A stretch of 64,000 bases of DNA from Fodinibacter sp963800505 (GCA_963800505.1 CAWDBL010000022.1:124001-188000), one strand, 5' to 3'; positions 9,573 through 17,562 are shown, counted from the stretch's first letter. Translations and numbers: made by a program. Notes: a model not told the origin generated them from the sequence alone.

Positions 9573-11366
9573 TCAGCCGCGGCGGGCCGTCGGGGCCGGG
9601 TGACCGCTGGGGATGCTGCGCCCACCCGGGAGGGTGCGCCCGCCCAGGGTGGTGGAGGGCGAGCCCGGGCTCGACGAGGTCGTGCCCGCCGGCGCGGTGG
9701 CCTGCCCCGGGTAGATGTCGAGGGTGCCGGCCGCGTCGAAGAGCACGTTGATGGTCCCGGACCTGTTGAAGATGTTGAACGTCAGCTTGGGAAGGGCTGG
9801 GGGGACGGCGTCGGTGAACCGTAGGGGCGCGTACGTCGAGACCGCGCGGATCAGGCGGGGGCTGACGTTGAGGTTGCTCACGCCGGGCCGCGGGTTGTCG
9901 CCGCTGAACACGGTGAGGTAGGTCGACACCGTCGGGGTGATGCCCGTGGTGTTGCCGATGAGGTAGACCGAGTCGGACGACGCGACCTTCGTGGAGTCGA
10001 CGGTGCGCGTCCTGCCGGCGCCGAAGGCACCGGACAGCCCGATCGCCTTGCGCGTGTCGAGGATCCGGACGGGGGCGTTGGCGCTGGCCAGCGGTGTGAA
10101 GCGCATCCCGGCGGAGTCGTCGGCCACGTAGTAGCCGACGAGGTCGACCAGCATGTGCACCGTGCCGCTGCCCACGTTGGCGACGCGGAAGCCGGTCTCG
10201 TCGGGCGCATAGAGCTGAGGCTTCGCCGGGTCGAAGTGGCCCGCCGGCACGACGACCATGTTCGGGGCCGTGATGCCCTTCTCGTAGTTGACCGCCGAGG
10301 CGACGGGCTTGGGCACGGCTCCCCCGGCCCAGGCCGTGAGGACCCCGGAGCGGGTGGCCTCCGTGGCCGTGATGCTCACCGCGTACGCCTTGACGGTGGC
10401 GGCTTCCGCCGGGCTCGGCCAGGTGTCGGTGAGGTCGAGGACCTCGCCCCCGGCGAACGGGAGGTTGCCGTTGTCCGGGTCCTTGCGGCTGTCGTAGAGG
10501 CGGGTCGCGTCACCGTCGGAGGTGGAGCGGAACTGCGAGCCCATGCCCTTGGCCGCGCGCACCGTGTCGTCCTTCGCGTACCAGCCCAGCACGTCGATGA
10601 TCGCGTGCGCCGCCCCGCCGGAGTTGTACAGCTTGATCCTGCCGTCGGTCCCGACCGGCAGGGTCACCATGTTGGCGCCCGTCCAGCCACTGGGGAAGTT
10701 GATCGAGGAGGTGGTGGGCCGTGACTTGCCGCTCGGGTAGGTGGTGAAGTAGCCGCTCTTCGTGGTGGCCACCGCGGTGAGGTTGAAGACCACGGCCGAC
10801 ACGCCGGTCGCGGGGATGCCGCTGCGGTTCGTGATCTGCACGGTCGTCGTCGACCCGGAGGCGAGCGGCGTCCCGGTGCGGTTGGAGCCGCGGGTGTCGA
10901 GGAAGCGGGTGGGGGTGGCGAGCCCGTAGTAGGTGCCCGTGGCGTTTCGCTCCGCTGTGCCGCTCAGGCCGACGGGCAGCGTGGAGGCGGGGTCGATCAT
11001 CTCGATGTCGAGGGTGGCCTGGCGCAATCCCAGGGCCAGCGGGTTGAACGCGACCGTCACGGTGCAGCTCGCGTCGGCGGCGATCGGGCCGGTACAGGTG
11101 CTGGACACGACGGTGAAGTCGTCGGCCTGGTCCTGAGCCCCGTCGACCGGCGTCACTGACGGCAGGGCGTCGGCGAAGGTGACCGGCTCGGCGGTGACGG
11201 TGACCACCACCTCCTGCTGGACCGTGGCGTAGAGGGTGACGTTCCCGAAGCTCAGGTCCGGTGCCGTCACCTCCGAGGCCGTGGCCGAGGCGGAGGACGC
11301 CCCGACCACCGATGCGGCCAGGAGCACCGCGGCCCCGATCACGCACGTGACGGCTCGACGACTCAT
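9573..11366 (-). CDS. secreted surface-type protein with HYDIN-like and repeated lectin-like modules
   Basis: A 597-residue protein with a clear signal peptide (basic MSRR, hydrophobic VIGAAVLLAASVVGA, cleavage near SASA). Residues about 35-130 look like an ASPM/SPD-2/Hydin-type immunoglobulin-like domain (LSFGNVTL, CTVTVAFNPLALG). Three homologous modules follow, each opening with an [FIL][LY]D[TS]R motif (RFLDTRGSN, RLYDSRKDP, RILDTRKA). The first two contain TSSINF/ASAVNY, an ANMV/PNMVV stretch and a hydrophobic closing strand (IIDVLGWY, LVDLVGYY). Similar modules occur in actinobacterial cell-wall amidases and surface proteins. No LPXTG or terminal membrane anchor is visible; the tail is Ser/Pro/Gly-rich. 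A GGAGG site precedes the ATG at 11366. It is convergent with the LacI gene. Confidence 0.82.
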   Translation of the reverse strand: MSRRAVTCVIGAAVLLAASVVGASSASATASEVTAPDLSFGNVTLYATVQQEVVVTVTAEPVTFADALPSVTPVDGAQDQADDFTVVSSTCTGPIAADASCTVTVAFNPLALGLRQATLDIEMIDPASTLPVGLSGTAERNATGTYYGLATPTRFLDTRGSNRTGTPLASGSTTTVQITNRSGIPATGVSAVVFNLTAVATTKSGYFTTYPSGKSRPTTSSINFPSGWTGANMVTLPVGTDGRIKLYNSGGAAHAIIDVLGWYAKDDTVRAAKGMGSQFRSTSDGDATRLYDSRKDPDNGNLPFAGGEVLDLTDTWPSPAEAATVKAYAVSITATEATRSGVLTAWAGGAVPKPVASAVNYEKGITAPNMVVVPAGHFDPAKPQLYAPDETGFRVANVGSGTVHMLVDLVGYYVADDSAGMRFTPLASANAPVRILDTRKAIGLSGAFGAGRTRTVDSTKVASSDSVYLIGNTTGITPTVSTYLTVFSGDNPRPGVSNLNVSPRLIRAVSTYAPLRFTDAVPPALPKLTFNIFNRSGTINVLFDAAGTLDIYPGQATAPAGTTSSSPGSPSTTLGGRTLPGGRSIPSGHPAPTARRG

Positions 11367-11490
11367 CGGGGGCCTCCCAGTTCCTGCGGCGCCGTCCCTC
11401 GGCTGGGCCCACGATAGGTGAGCAGTAGCACCGCCGACCAGACAATCGTGATACGAGGCCGTGCCCGGACCACGCAGGCCCTCAGGCAGG

Positions 11491-12879
11491 TCAGGCCCGG
11501 GCGGCGGGAACCTCGTCGGCGGGCGCCTCGTCGGCGGACGCGGCGGCGTCGTCGTTGGCCTCGTCACCGGCCTCGTCGGACCCGTGGTCGTGGTCGTGGT
11601 CGTGCGTCTGGTCCCCCGCCACGAGCGCGTCGAGGTCGACCACGACACCGGCGGTGTCGGTGACCGTCGCCTTGTCGAGCACCGCGGCGAGCGCCTTGCG
11701 GCGCGCGACCTCCTGCACGATCGAGGGGATCTGCCCCTGCTGGTCGATGGTCTGGGCGAACTCGTTGGGGTCCATGCCGTACTGCTGGGCGCTCATCACG
11801 AGGTACTCGATCAGCTCGGGCTGCTCGACGCGGACCTCGAGCTTCTCGGCGAGCGCGTCGAGCAGGAACTGGGCCTTGAGCGCCTTGCGGGTGCTCTCGT
11901 CGACCTCGGCACGGTGCTCGTCGTCCTCGAGGCGGTTCTCACCCTCGAGGTGCTGGTGCACCTCGGCCTCGACGATGCCGTCGGGCACGGGCACGTCGAC
12001 GGTCTCGAGGAGGTGCTCGAGCACCCGGTCGCGCGCCTGGATGCCCTGCTCGTACTTCTTGGCCTGCTCGGCCTGCGTGGTGACGTCGGCGCGCAGCTCC
12101 TCGAGGGTGTCGAACTCGGAGGCGAGCTGGGCGAAGTCGTCGTCGAGGGCCGGCAGCTCGCGGACCTTGACCGACTGCACGGTGACGGTGCACTCGGCGT
12201 CGTCGCCCTCGTGGTCGCCACCGGCAAGGGGTGCGGTGAACGTTGTGGTCTCGCCCGCGCTCATGCCGAGCAGCGCCTCGTCCATGCCCTCGAGCATGTT
12301 GCCGCTGCCGACCTCGTAGGACACCCCGGTGACGGAGTCGATCTCCTCGTCGGCGATGGCCGCGGACAGGTCGAGGGAGACGAAGTCGCCGTCCTCGACC
12401 GCGCGCTCGACGCCGACGAGGGAGCCGAAGCGCTCGCGCAGCGCGGTGAGGCGCTCGTCGACGTCGTCGTCGGACGCCTTGACCTCGTCGACCTCGACGG
12501 CGATGCCCTCGAGGTCGGGCAGCTCGATCGTCGGGCGCACGTCGGTCTCGACGGTGAACTCGAGGTCCTGGCCGTCCTCGAGCGGCACGGCGGTGACGTC
12601 GACCTCGGGCTGGCCGATGGCGCGGATGTCCTCGGCCTCGGCGGCCTGGGCGAAGAAGACGGGCAGGGCCTCGTTGACGGCCTCCTGCACGACCGCGCCG
12701 CGGCCGACGCGCTGGTCGATGATCCGGCTCGGGACCTTGCCCTTGCGGAAGCCCGGGATCTGCACCTGGGCGCCGATCGTCTTGTACGCCTGGTCGAGCA
12801 TCGGCTTCAGCTCCGCGAACGGGACCTCCACGACGAGCTTGACCCGGGTCGGGCTGATGGTCTCGACGGCACTCTTCAC
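11491..12879 (-). CDS. tig: trigger factor, ribosome-associated chaperone
   Basis: Trigger factor binds nascent chains at the ribosome exit and has peptidyl-prolyl isomerase activity. The 462-residue protein has the ribosome-binding loop as IPGFRKGKVP (about residues 41-50), an FKBP-type PPIase domain (GDFVSLDLSA, YEVGSGNMLEGMDEALLGM), and a helical C-terminal domain. It ends in an acidic tail containing THDHDHDHG. I use the GTG at 12879, giving the usual VKSAVETISPTRVKL start and a GGAG at 8 nt; a GTG three codons upstream abuts that site. It is divergent from a secreted metalloprotease gene. In actinobacteria tig is usually near clpP/clpX, as here. Confidence 0.97.
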   Translation of the reverse strand: MKSAVETISPTRVKLVVEVPFAELKPMLDQAYKTIGAQVQIPGFRKGKVPSRIIDQRVGRGAVVQEAVNEALPVFFAQAAEAEDIRAIGQPEVDVTAVPLEDGQDLEFTVETDVRPTIELPDLEGIAVEVDEVKASDDDVDERLTALRERFGSLVGVERAVEDGDFVSLDLSAAIADEEIDSVTGVSYEVGSGNMLEGMDEALLGMSAGETTTFTAPLAGGDHEGDDAECTVTVQSVKVRELPALDDDFAQLASEFDTLEELRADVTTQAEQAKKYEQGIQARDRVLEHLLETVDVPVPDGIVEAEVHQHLEGENRLEDDEHRAEVDESTRKALKAQFLLDALAEKLEVRVEQPELIEYLVMSAQQYGMDPNEFAQTIDQQGQIPSIVQEVARRKALAAVLDKATVTDTAGVVVDLDALVAGDQTHDHDHDHGSDEAGDEANDDAAASADEAPADEVPAARA

Positions 12880-13147
12880 TTCGGGCACTCCACAACCATG
12901 GGGGAATCGGGGGCAACTTCAGGTCTGTATGCCGTGCGGGCCGGCCACTGCGGGCCGGCGCCTTCCAGCCGCACGCGCGCACGCGGCATCCCGGATCGGC
13001 ACCAAGGGACCATGTTAGCGGCCGGGCACGAGGCGACCCAATCGCCCTCGACCGCCCGGACGTGCGCCGCGACCGCCCCACGGCCACGGCGCTGGGGTAA
13101 CGTCCGCGAGGCGCCCCGGACCGGGGCCCTGATGCAGGAGGACACGC

Positions 13148-14134
13148 ATGACCCTCGTCTCGTCCCAGATCCGCCGACTGGTCGGCGTCAGCGCCCTGGT
13201 CGCCGGAGCCCTCGCCACGGCGGCCGTCGGCGCCGGCGTGGCCGGCGCCGGCCCCAGCACGACCGGCACGACCTCCGCGGCATCCGCCGCCGACGTCGCC
13301 TGCGCGCCGGGGGCCGGCACCCCGAGCGCGGCCCGCGTCGCCAAGGGCGCGACCGTGGCGGAGCCGAAGCTCTACCCCGACAACCAGGCCAACGCCTACG
13401 GCGTGCTCAAGGACGCCGCGCGGATGGCGAACGGCTCGGTGCGCATCCCGACCGTCTTCCACGTCGTGTCGGACCACGCGCTGAACGCCGCCGAGCAGAC
13501 CCGCATGCAGACGATGATCACGGCGCAGATGAAGGTGCTCAACGACTCCTACTCGGGCGGGACCTCCCCCACGGCTGCGGACAGCCCGTTCCGGTTCAGC
13601 CTCACCAAGACCACCTACACCGTCAACCCGGCCTGGTACACGGTCGTGCCCGGCAAGAACGAGCGCGACATGAAGAAGGCGCTCTACGAGGGCGACGCCA
13701 CCACGCTGAACGTCTATGTCGCGAACATCGGCGGCGGCCTGCTCGGCTGGGCCTACTTCCCCAAGGGCTACAACAACGGCCGCGACTACATCGACGGCGT
13801 GGTCATGCTCGACGAGTCGATGCCGGGCGGCACCGCCGGCAAGTACTCCGAGGGCGACACCCTCACCCACGAGGTCGGCCACTGGCTGATGCTCGAGCAC
13901 ACCTTCGCCCACGGCTGCAGCGCCTCCGGCGACTACGTGACCGACACCCCGAAGGAGGCAGGCCCGCAGTTCGACTGCCCGGAGGGCGCCGACACCTGCT
14001 TGGCTCCGGGACTGGACCCGATCCACAACTTCATGGACTACACGCAGGACTCCTGCATGAACGAGTTCACGCCCGGCCAGGTCGAGCGGATGAACGACGC
14101 GTGGGTGAACTTCCGGGCAGGCGCGAAGGCCTGA
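13148..14134 (+). CDS. secreted zinc metalloprotease, pappalysin-like (M43B)
   Basis: A 328-residue exported metallopeptidase. The N-terminus has a basic start and a hydrophobic core (LVGVSALVAGALATAAVGAGVAGA), consistent with a signal peptide. The zinc site is THEVGHWLMLEHTF near residue 240 (HExxHxxxxxH), and a Met-turn region NFMDYTQDSCMNEFTPGQ lies near residue 300, both typical of cytophagalysin/pappalysin M43B enzymes. Paired cysteines around CSASG and CPEGADTC suggest disulphides in the extracellular form. A strong 20-bp stem terminator follows the stop. The substrate is unknown. Confidence 0.92.
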   Translation: MTLVSSQIRRLVGVSALVAGALATAAVGAGVAGAGPSTTGTTSAASAADVACAPGAGTPSAARVAKGATVAEPKLYPDNQANAYGVLKDAARMANGSVRIPTVFHVVSDHALNAAEQTRMQTMITAQMKVLNDSYSGGTSPTAADSPFRFSLTKTTYTVNPAWYTVVPGKNERDMKKALYEGDATTLNVYVANIGGGLLGWAYFPKGYNNGRDYIDGVVMLDESMPGGTAGKYSEGDTLTHEVGHWLMLEHTFAHGCSASGDYVTDTPKEAGPQFDCPEGADTCLAPGLDPIHNFMDYTQDSCMNEFTPGQVERMNDAWVNFRAGAKA

Positions 14135-14153
14135 CGCCGCCCCCCACCACGAC

Positions 14154-14199
14154 GACGCCGGATGCCGGCCGCGGACTGTCGCGGCCGGCATCCGGCGTC
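14154..14199 (+). terminator. 20-bp stem terminator after the metalloprotease
   Basis: Arms 14154-14173 (starting GACGCCGGATGCCGG) and 14180-14199 pair perfectly over 20 bp around the loop GACTGT. The hairpin starts 20 bp past the metalloprotease stop. No T run follows. The stem contains one GGATGCC and one GGCATCC. Confidence 0.8.
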
Positions 14200-14259
14200 T
14201 GTGGGTGGCACACGCGCGGATGCCGTGGTGTGGACCCGGGTCGGCAACCTCGCTGCGCC

Positions 14260-14694
14260 GACTCGGAGCTGAACTGGACCTCTATGTCGTTCATGGTGCT
14301 CGCCACGCTCATCGCCGGGGTCGCGATCGTGCTCGACTCCTCGATCCTGGTCGTCGGCGCGATGGTGCTCGGGCCAACCTGCTGGCGATCGCGTCGCGCA
14401 CGCTCGTGCGGGGGTTGGCGGCCGGCATCCTGGTGACGTTCCCGGCCGGGCTGCTCGGGCGGGCCTTGGGCTGGGTGACCTACGAGGACATCGTCGGGCC
14501 GCGGCCCGGGTGCGACGTCCGGGGCGTGGTCGGAGGTGTGGGGCAGCGGGCTGCAGCTGACGCTGAACCTCGTCGCGATGGCGGTGGCCGGGTGGGCCAC
14601 GCTGGCCCTGCAGCAGCGGGTCTGGTCGCGGGTGCCGGCGCGGCGGTGGACCCGCTTGGGGGGCCGGTCGGTGATCGGGCGCCCGCCGGAGTGA
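14260..14694 (+). pseudogene. decayed DUF389 membrane protein gene
   Basis: Pieces of a DUF389-type membrane protein appear in different frames. The first (from about 14266) reads SFMVLATLIAGVAIVLDSSILVVGAMVLGP, split here as SFMVLATLIAGVAIVLDSS and ILVVGAMVLGP. The next frame reads LLAIASRTLVRGLAAGILVTF and GRALGWVTYEDIVG. A third frame reads WSEVWGSGLQLTLNLVAMA and runs to a TGA at 14692-14694. The hydrophobic blocks are in the order expected for DUF389, but the middle of the family is missing and at least two frame changes are needed. No intact start with a ribosome site is seen. It is therefore a remnant, next to a tRNA pair and repeat arrays. Confidence 0.75.
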
Positions 14695-14718
14695 CCTTCT
14701 TGAACCGGTGTGCTGTGG

Positions 14719-14789
14719 AGCGGGCGACGAGAATCGAACTCGCGTAGCCAGTTTGGAAGACTGGGGCTCTACCATTGAGCTACGCCCGC
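14719..14789 (-). tRNA. tRNA-Gly (anticodon TCC)
   Basis: On the minus strand the acceptor arms GCGGGCG and CGCCCGC pair, the D-arm reads TAGCTCAATGGTAGAGC, the anticodon stem-loop is CCAGT-CTTCCAA-ACTGG giving anticodon TCC, and the T-loop is GTTCGATTC. The CCA end is not encoded. It lies just downstream of the DUF389 remnant and is divergent from tRNA-Pro. Confidence 0.95.
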
Positions 14790-14902
14790 GCACCTCGTGA
14801 GCTCGCACCCCGAGGGCAGCGCTAGCCTAGGGCCGCGCTCGCGGGATCCGAAATCCTTCCGTCGTCGATGGTGTCGACGTGGGATGCCGGCCGCGCGGGC
14901 GA

Positions 14903-14976
14903 CGGGGTATGGCGCAGCTTGGTAGCGCGTCCGCTTTGGGAGCGGAAGGCCGCCGGTTCGAATCCGGCTACCCCGA
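14903..14976 (+). tRNA. tRNA-Pro (anticodon TGG)
   Basis: The acceptor arms CGGGGTA and TACCCCG pair. The anticodon arm is TCCGC-TTTGGGA-GCGGA giving TGG, and the T-arm is CCGGTTCGAATCCGG. CCA is not encoded. A hairpin terminator follows at 14981-15015. The last 14 bases plus one flanking base are repeated at 15051-15065. Confidence 0.96.
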
Positions 14977-14980
14977 CAGA

Positions 14981-15015
14981 GAACGGCCCGCTGCGCTCCG
15001 CGCCGCGGGCCGTTC
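14981..15015 (+). terminator. terminator of tRNA-Pro
   Basis: Arms GAACGGCCCGC (14981-14991) and GCGGGCCGTTC (15005-15015) pair perfectly over 11 bp, four bases past the tRNA, followed by GTTGT. Confidence 0.8.
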
Positions 15016-15050
15016 GTTGTCGCGGGAGGCAGATGACGGGATCCCGCGGG

Positions 15051-15065
15051 TCCGGCTACCCCGAC
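15051..15065 (+). repeat. displaced copy of the tRNA-Pro 3' end
   Basis: The 15-mer TCCGGCTACCCCGAC is identical to 14963-14977, the T-arm/acceptor end of tRNA-Pro and one base beyond it. It lies 88 bp downstream. Such displaced tRNA 3' ends are typical of attachment-site scars left by integrating elements; no integrase gene is present nearby. Confidence 0.65.
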
Positions 15066-15069
15066 GAAC

Positions 15070-15514
15070 AGCAGCACCGTCCCGTCGGGTGCTGCACTCC
15101 GCGCACCCAGGCGCGCCCCCAGCAGCACCCGACCCCACCCGGCATCCCCCAGGTGCTGCACCCCGCGCACCCCATCGCGCCCCCAGCAGCACCCCACAGC
15201 ACCCGGCATCCCCCAGGTGCTGCACCCCGCGCACCCATGGCGCGCCCCCAGCAGCACCCCACAGCACCCGGCATCCCCCAGGTGCTGCACCCCGCGCACC
15301 ATGGCGCGCCCCCAGCAGCACCCGACCCCACCCGGCATCCCCCAGGTGCTGCACCCCGCGCACCCATGGCGCGCCCCCAGCAGCACCCCACCGCACCCGG
15401 CATCCCCCAGGTGCTGCACCCCGCGCACCCCACCGCGCCCCCAGCAGCACCCGACCCCACCCGGCATCCCCCAGGTGCTGCACCCCGCGCACCCAATCGC
15501 GCCCCCAGCAGCAC
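15070..15514. repeat. tandem array 1: seven hairpin units with 64-65 bp period
   Basis: The motif AGCAGCAC begins at 15070, 15121, 15185, 15250, 15314, 15379, 15443 and 15507. After a short 51-bp first unit, the spacing is a steady 64 or 65 bp. Units are near-identical, differing mainly in the stretch after GCAGCACC and in an ATGGC/ACCGC variation. Each complete unit contains the inverted repeat GCAGCACC / GGTGCTGC with a loop of about 22 nt; the first has a 9-nt loop. The array fills the space between tRNA-Pro and the nuclease-like gene. Open frames run through it on both strands, but only as a result of the repeat period and high GC, so I treat it as noncoding. Confidence 0.9.
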
Positions 15515-15574
15515 TCCGCAACGTTGTCCACAGGCCTCGAGCGGGAAGGCATTCAGTTGGGTCAGGCTGTGCCC

Positions 15575-16519
15575 ATGTCCGGACCACCCCGCCAGCGCCT
15601 GTCCCGTGCCGAGCGCGCGCGCATCGCCGGCGAGGTGGCCGCCGACCACGACGGTGTCGTGCACCGCAAGGACCTTCGAGCACGAGGGGTCACCCGTGCC
15701 GACGTCCGCACCGAGGTGGCGGCCGGCCGCTGGCGCACGGAGGGCCGCCACACGGTGGCCATCGGCACCGCAGCCCTGTCCGAGGAGGCACAGCGCTGGC
15801 ACGCGGTCTGGGAGTCCGGGCCGGGCGCCATCCTCGACGGGGTCAGTGCGCTGCAGGCGGCCGGGCTCAAGGGGTTCACGCACGGCACCATCGACGTGTC
15901 CGTGCCTCGGGCGAACCGCACGCACGTGGTGAGCGGGGTCCGGGTGCGACGCCGCGCCGTCCTCGGGGCCACGGCCGGCGCAGGAGTCCCCCGAGCGCGG
16001 CCCGAGCTGGCCGCGGTGCGCGCCGCCGAGTGGGCATCGACGGACCGCACGGCGGTGCTCATCCTCTGCCTCGTCGTGCAGCAGCGGCTCGTTGCGTCGT
16101 CGCGGCTCCTGGAGGCATGGCGGTCGGTGCGGCAGAGCCGGCGCCGGGCCCTGCTCGACCAGGTCGTCGACGACATCTGCGACGGCGCGCATTCGCTCGG
16201 GGAGCTCGACTTCGCGGCGATGTGCCGACAGGTCGGCCTGCCGCCGCCGAGCCGACAGGTCGTGCGCACCGGCCCCGGTGGGCGCATCTACCTCGACGTG
16301 GCCTGGGAGGACATCGGGCTCGTCGTCGAGATCGACGGTGGTCACCACGTGCTGGCGCTCAGCCCCGTCGACGATGCACTGCGCCAGAACGAGGTCACGC
16401 TGTCGACCGACATGGTGCTCCGCATCCCGGTGCTCGGGCTCCGGCTCGACCCTGATCCGTTCCTCGACCAGGTCGTCCGTGGGTGGCTCGAGCGGGTTCG
16501 CAGCCGTCGGAGCGCCTGA
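15575..16519 (+). CDS. AbiEi-like N-terminal domain fused to DUF559/Vsr-like nuclease domain
   Basis: A 314-residue protein starting at the ATG at 15575; the longer frame upstream is only read-through of array 1. The N-terminus (AERARIAGEVAADHDGVVHR, then KDLRARGVTRADVRTEVAAG) resembles the winged-helix AbiEi antitoxin-type domain found on many actinobacterial proteins. The C-terminus (RIYLDVAWEDIGLVVEIDGG, then HH) matches DUF559, a Vsr/PD-(D/E)xK-like endonuclease fold, with the D...ExD pattern of an active site. Families with this architecture are abundant in Micrococcales but of unknown role; some are thought to be linked to defence or DNA repair. No AbiEii toxin gene is adjacent. The gene is isolated, flanked on both sides by 64-bp tandem arrays. 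Confidence 0.8.
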   Translation: MSGPPRQRLSRAERARIAGEVAADHDGVVHRKDLRARGVTRADVRTEVAAGRWRTEGRHTVAIGTAALSEEAQRWHAVWESGPGAILDGVSALQAAGLKGFTHGTIDVSVPRANRTHVVSGVRVRRRAVLGATAGAGVPRARPELAAVRAAEWASTDRTAVLILCLVVQQRLVASSRLLEAWRSVRQSRRRALLDQVVDDICDGAHSLGELDFAAMCRQVGLPPPSRQVVRTGPGGRIYLDVAWEDIGLVVEIDGGHHVLALSPVDDALRQNEVTLSTDMVLRIPVLGLRLDPDPFLDQVVRGWLERVRSRRSA

Positions 16520-16526
16520 CGGGCGG

Positions 16527-16757
16527 AGGCAGCGCGCGGCGACCCGGCGCGCGCCCTGCAGCACCCCATCCACGAAGCCCACCTGCGGTCAGGCAGCGCG
16601 CGCGACCTGGCGCGCGCCCTGCAGCACCCCATCCACGAAGCCCACCTGCGGTCAGGCACCACGCGCGACCCGGCGCGCGCCCTGCAGCACCCCATCCACG
16701 AAGCCCACCTGCCGTCATGCACCACGCGCGACCCGGCGCGCGCGCCCTGCAGCACCC
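16527..16757. repeat. tandem array 2: 63-65 bp period downstream of the nuclease-like gene
   Basis: CTGCAGCACC recurs at 16556, 16619, 16682 and 16747. Each unit holds a GGCGCGCGCC-type palindrome, the segment CGCCCTGCAGCACCCCAT, and CCACGAAGCCCACCTGC. There are about three and a half units, with the last truncated shortly before trmB. The period equals that of array 1, and the segment around GCAGCACCCC is closely similar in both, so the arrays appear related although the rest of the unit differs. Confidence 0.88.
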
Positions 16758-16769
16758 GAGGCGTCCCGG

Positions 16770-17453
16770 TCAGTTCGGACGCAGGGTGCAGGTGAGCTCG
16801 GTGACCGTGCGGCCGGCGCGCACGCCCTTGGCCTCGAAGCCGTCGTCCGGGCGCCACGGGGGGCGCTCGCCCTCGACGACGTCCCAGCGGCCGTGGTGGG
16901 CCAGCTGCGTGCGGGCGTGCTGGGCATACGCGGCGATGTCGGTGGCGATGCGCAGCACCCCGCCGGGGACCAGCCGCGACGCGAGCAGGTCGAGGGTGTG
17001 CTGCTGCACGAACCGCCGCTTGGCGTGCTTGTTCTTCGGCCAGGGGTCGGGGAAGAACAGGTGCACCGCCGCCAGCGACGCGGCCGGCACCCGGTCGGTG
17101 ATGAACGGCAGCGCGTCACCGGGGTGCACCCACAGGTTCGCCACGCCGGCCGCGTCGGCGGCGGCCAGCATCCGGGCGACCCCGGGCACGTGCACCTCGA
17201 CCGCGACGAGGTCGGCCTCGGGATGGGCGGCGCAGTAGGCGATGGCGGCGGCCCCGTGGCCCGAGCCGATCTCGAGCACGACCGGCCCCACCCGCCCGAA
17301 CGCCGCCACGAAGTCGAGCGGACCGTCGGGCAGCGAGCGGGCGGGCAGCAGCGTCTCCATCCGCTCGTCGGTCAGCGGGCTGTTGCGCCAGCGCGGGGTG
17401 AAGGTGCGCACGCCCTCGCGGGGAGCGTGGTCGAGCACCGGGTCGGATGCCAC
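16770..17453 (-). CDS. trmB: tRNA (guanine-N7-)-methyltransferase
   Basis: TrmB makes m7G46 in the tRNA variable loop. The 227-residue protein has the SAM-binding motif VLEIGSGHGAAAIAYCAAHP, an acidic second motif (LVAVEVHVPG), and the family-specific block HLFFPDPWPKNKHAKRR. The C-terminus carries RTVTELTCTLRPN. The start GTG at 17453 has GAGAGGG 9 nt upstream; a GTG five codons in is an alternative. Array 2 lies immediately downstream of the stop. Confidence 0.95.
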   Translation of the reverse strand: MASDPVLDHAPREGVRTFTPRWRNSPLTDERMETLLPARSLPDGPLDFVAAFGRVGPVVLEIGSGHGAAAIAYCAAHPEADLVAVEVHVPGVARMLAAADAAGVANLWVHPGDALPFITDRVPAASLAAVHLFFPDPWPKNKHAKRRFVQQHTLDLLASRLVPGGVLRIATDIAAYAQHARTQLAHHGRWDVVEGERPPWRPDDGFEAKGVRAGRTVTELTCTLRPN

Positions 17454-17467
17454 AGGTCGGGGCCCTC

Positions 17468-17562
17468 TCGGCAGGAGTCGGGGACGCAAAGTCGGTGGGG
17501 TGTCGGCGGTAGTCGCGTGTCGACGATGTTCGATGTCTGCAGGAGCGATGTCGGCGGGAGTC
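17468..17562 (-). repeat. three degenerate short direct repeats upstream of trmB
   Basis: TCGGCRGGAGTC-like words occur at 17468-17479, about 17501-17514 (TCGGCGGTAGTC) and 17551-17562. They lie in the 124-bp gap between the SpoIIE-type gene and trmB, on the trmB upstream side. They could be regulator sites or decayed repeat units. Confidence 0.4.

Noticed and set aside
12880..13147. Riboswitch or small RNA in the tig/metalloprotease spacer
   Set aside because: No conserved structure or recognised motif is visible; it is an ordinary divergent promoter region.
11461..14436. 991-codon plus-strand frame antisense to tig and out of frame with the metalloprotease
   Set aside because: It has no domain, and both real genes in the region are well supported.
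15070..15514. CRISPR-like array
   Set aside because: Units are similar over their whole 64 bp, so there are no unique spacers between short repeats, and no cas gene is in the window.
15575..16519. Complete AbiE toxin-antitoxin system
   Set aside because: Only an AbiEi-like N-terminal domain is present and no AbiEii nucleotidyltransferase gene is adjacent.
15056..16582. Long open frames across array 1 on both strands (up to about 550 codons) encoding Cys/Trp or Pro/Ala-rich repeats
   Set aside because: They result from a high-GC repeat with few stop codons. No ribosome site or known domain supports them, and the plus-strand frame only gains a real domain at 15575.
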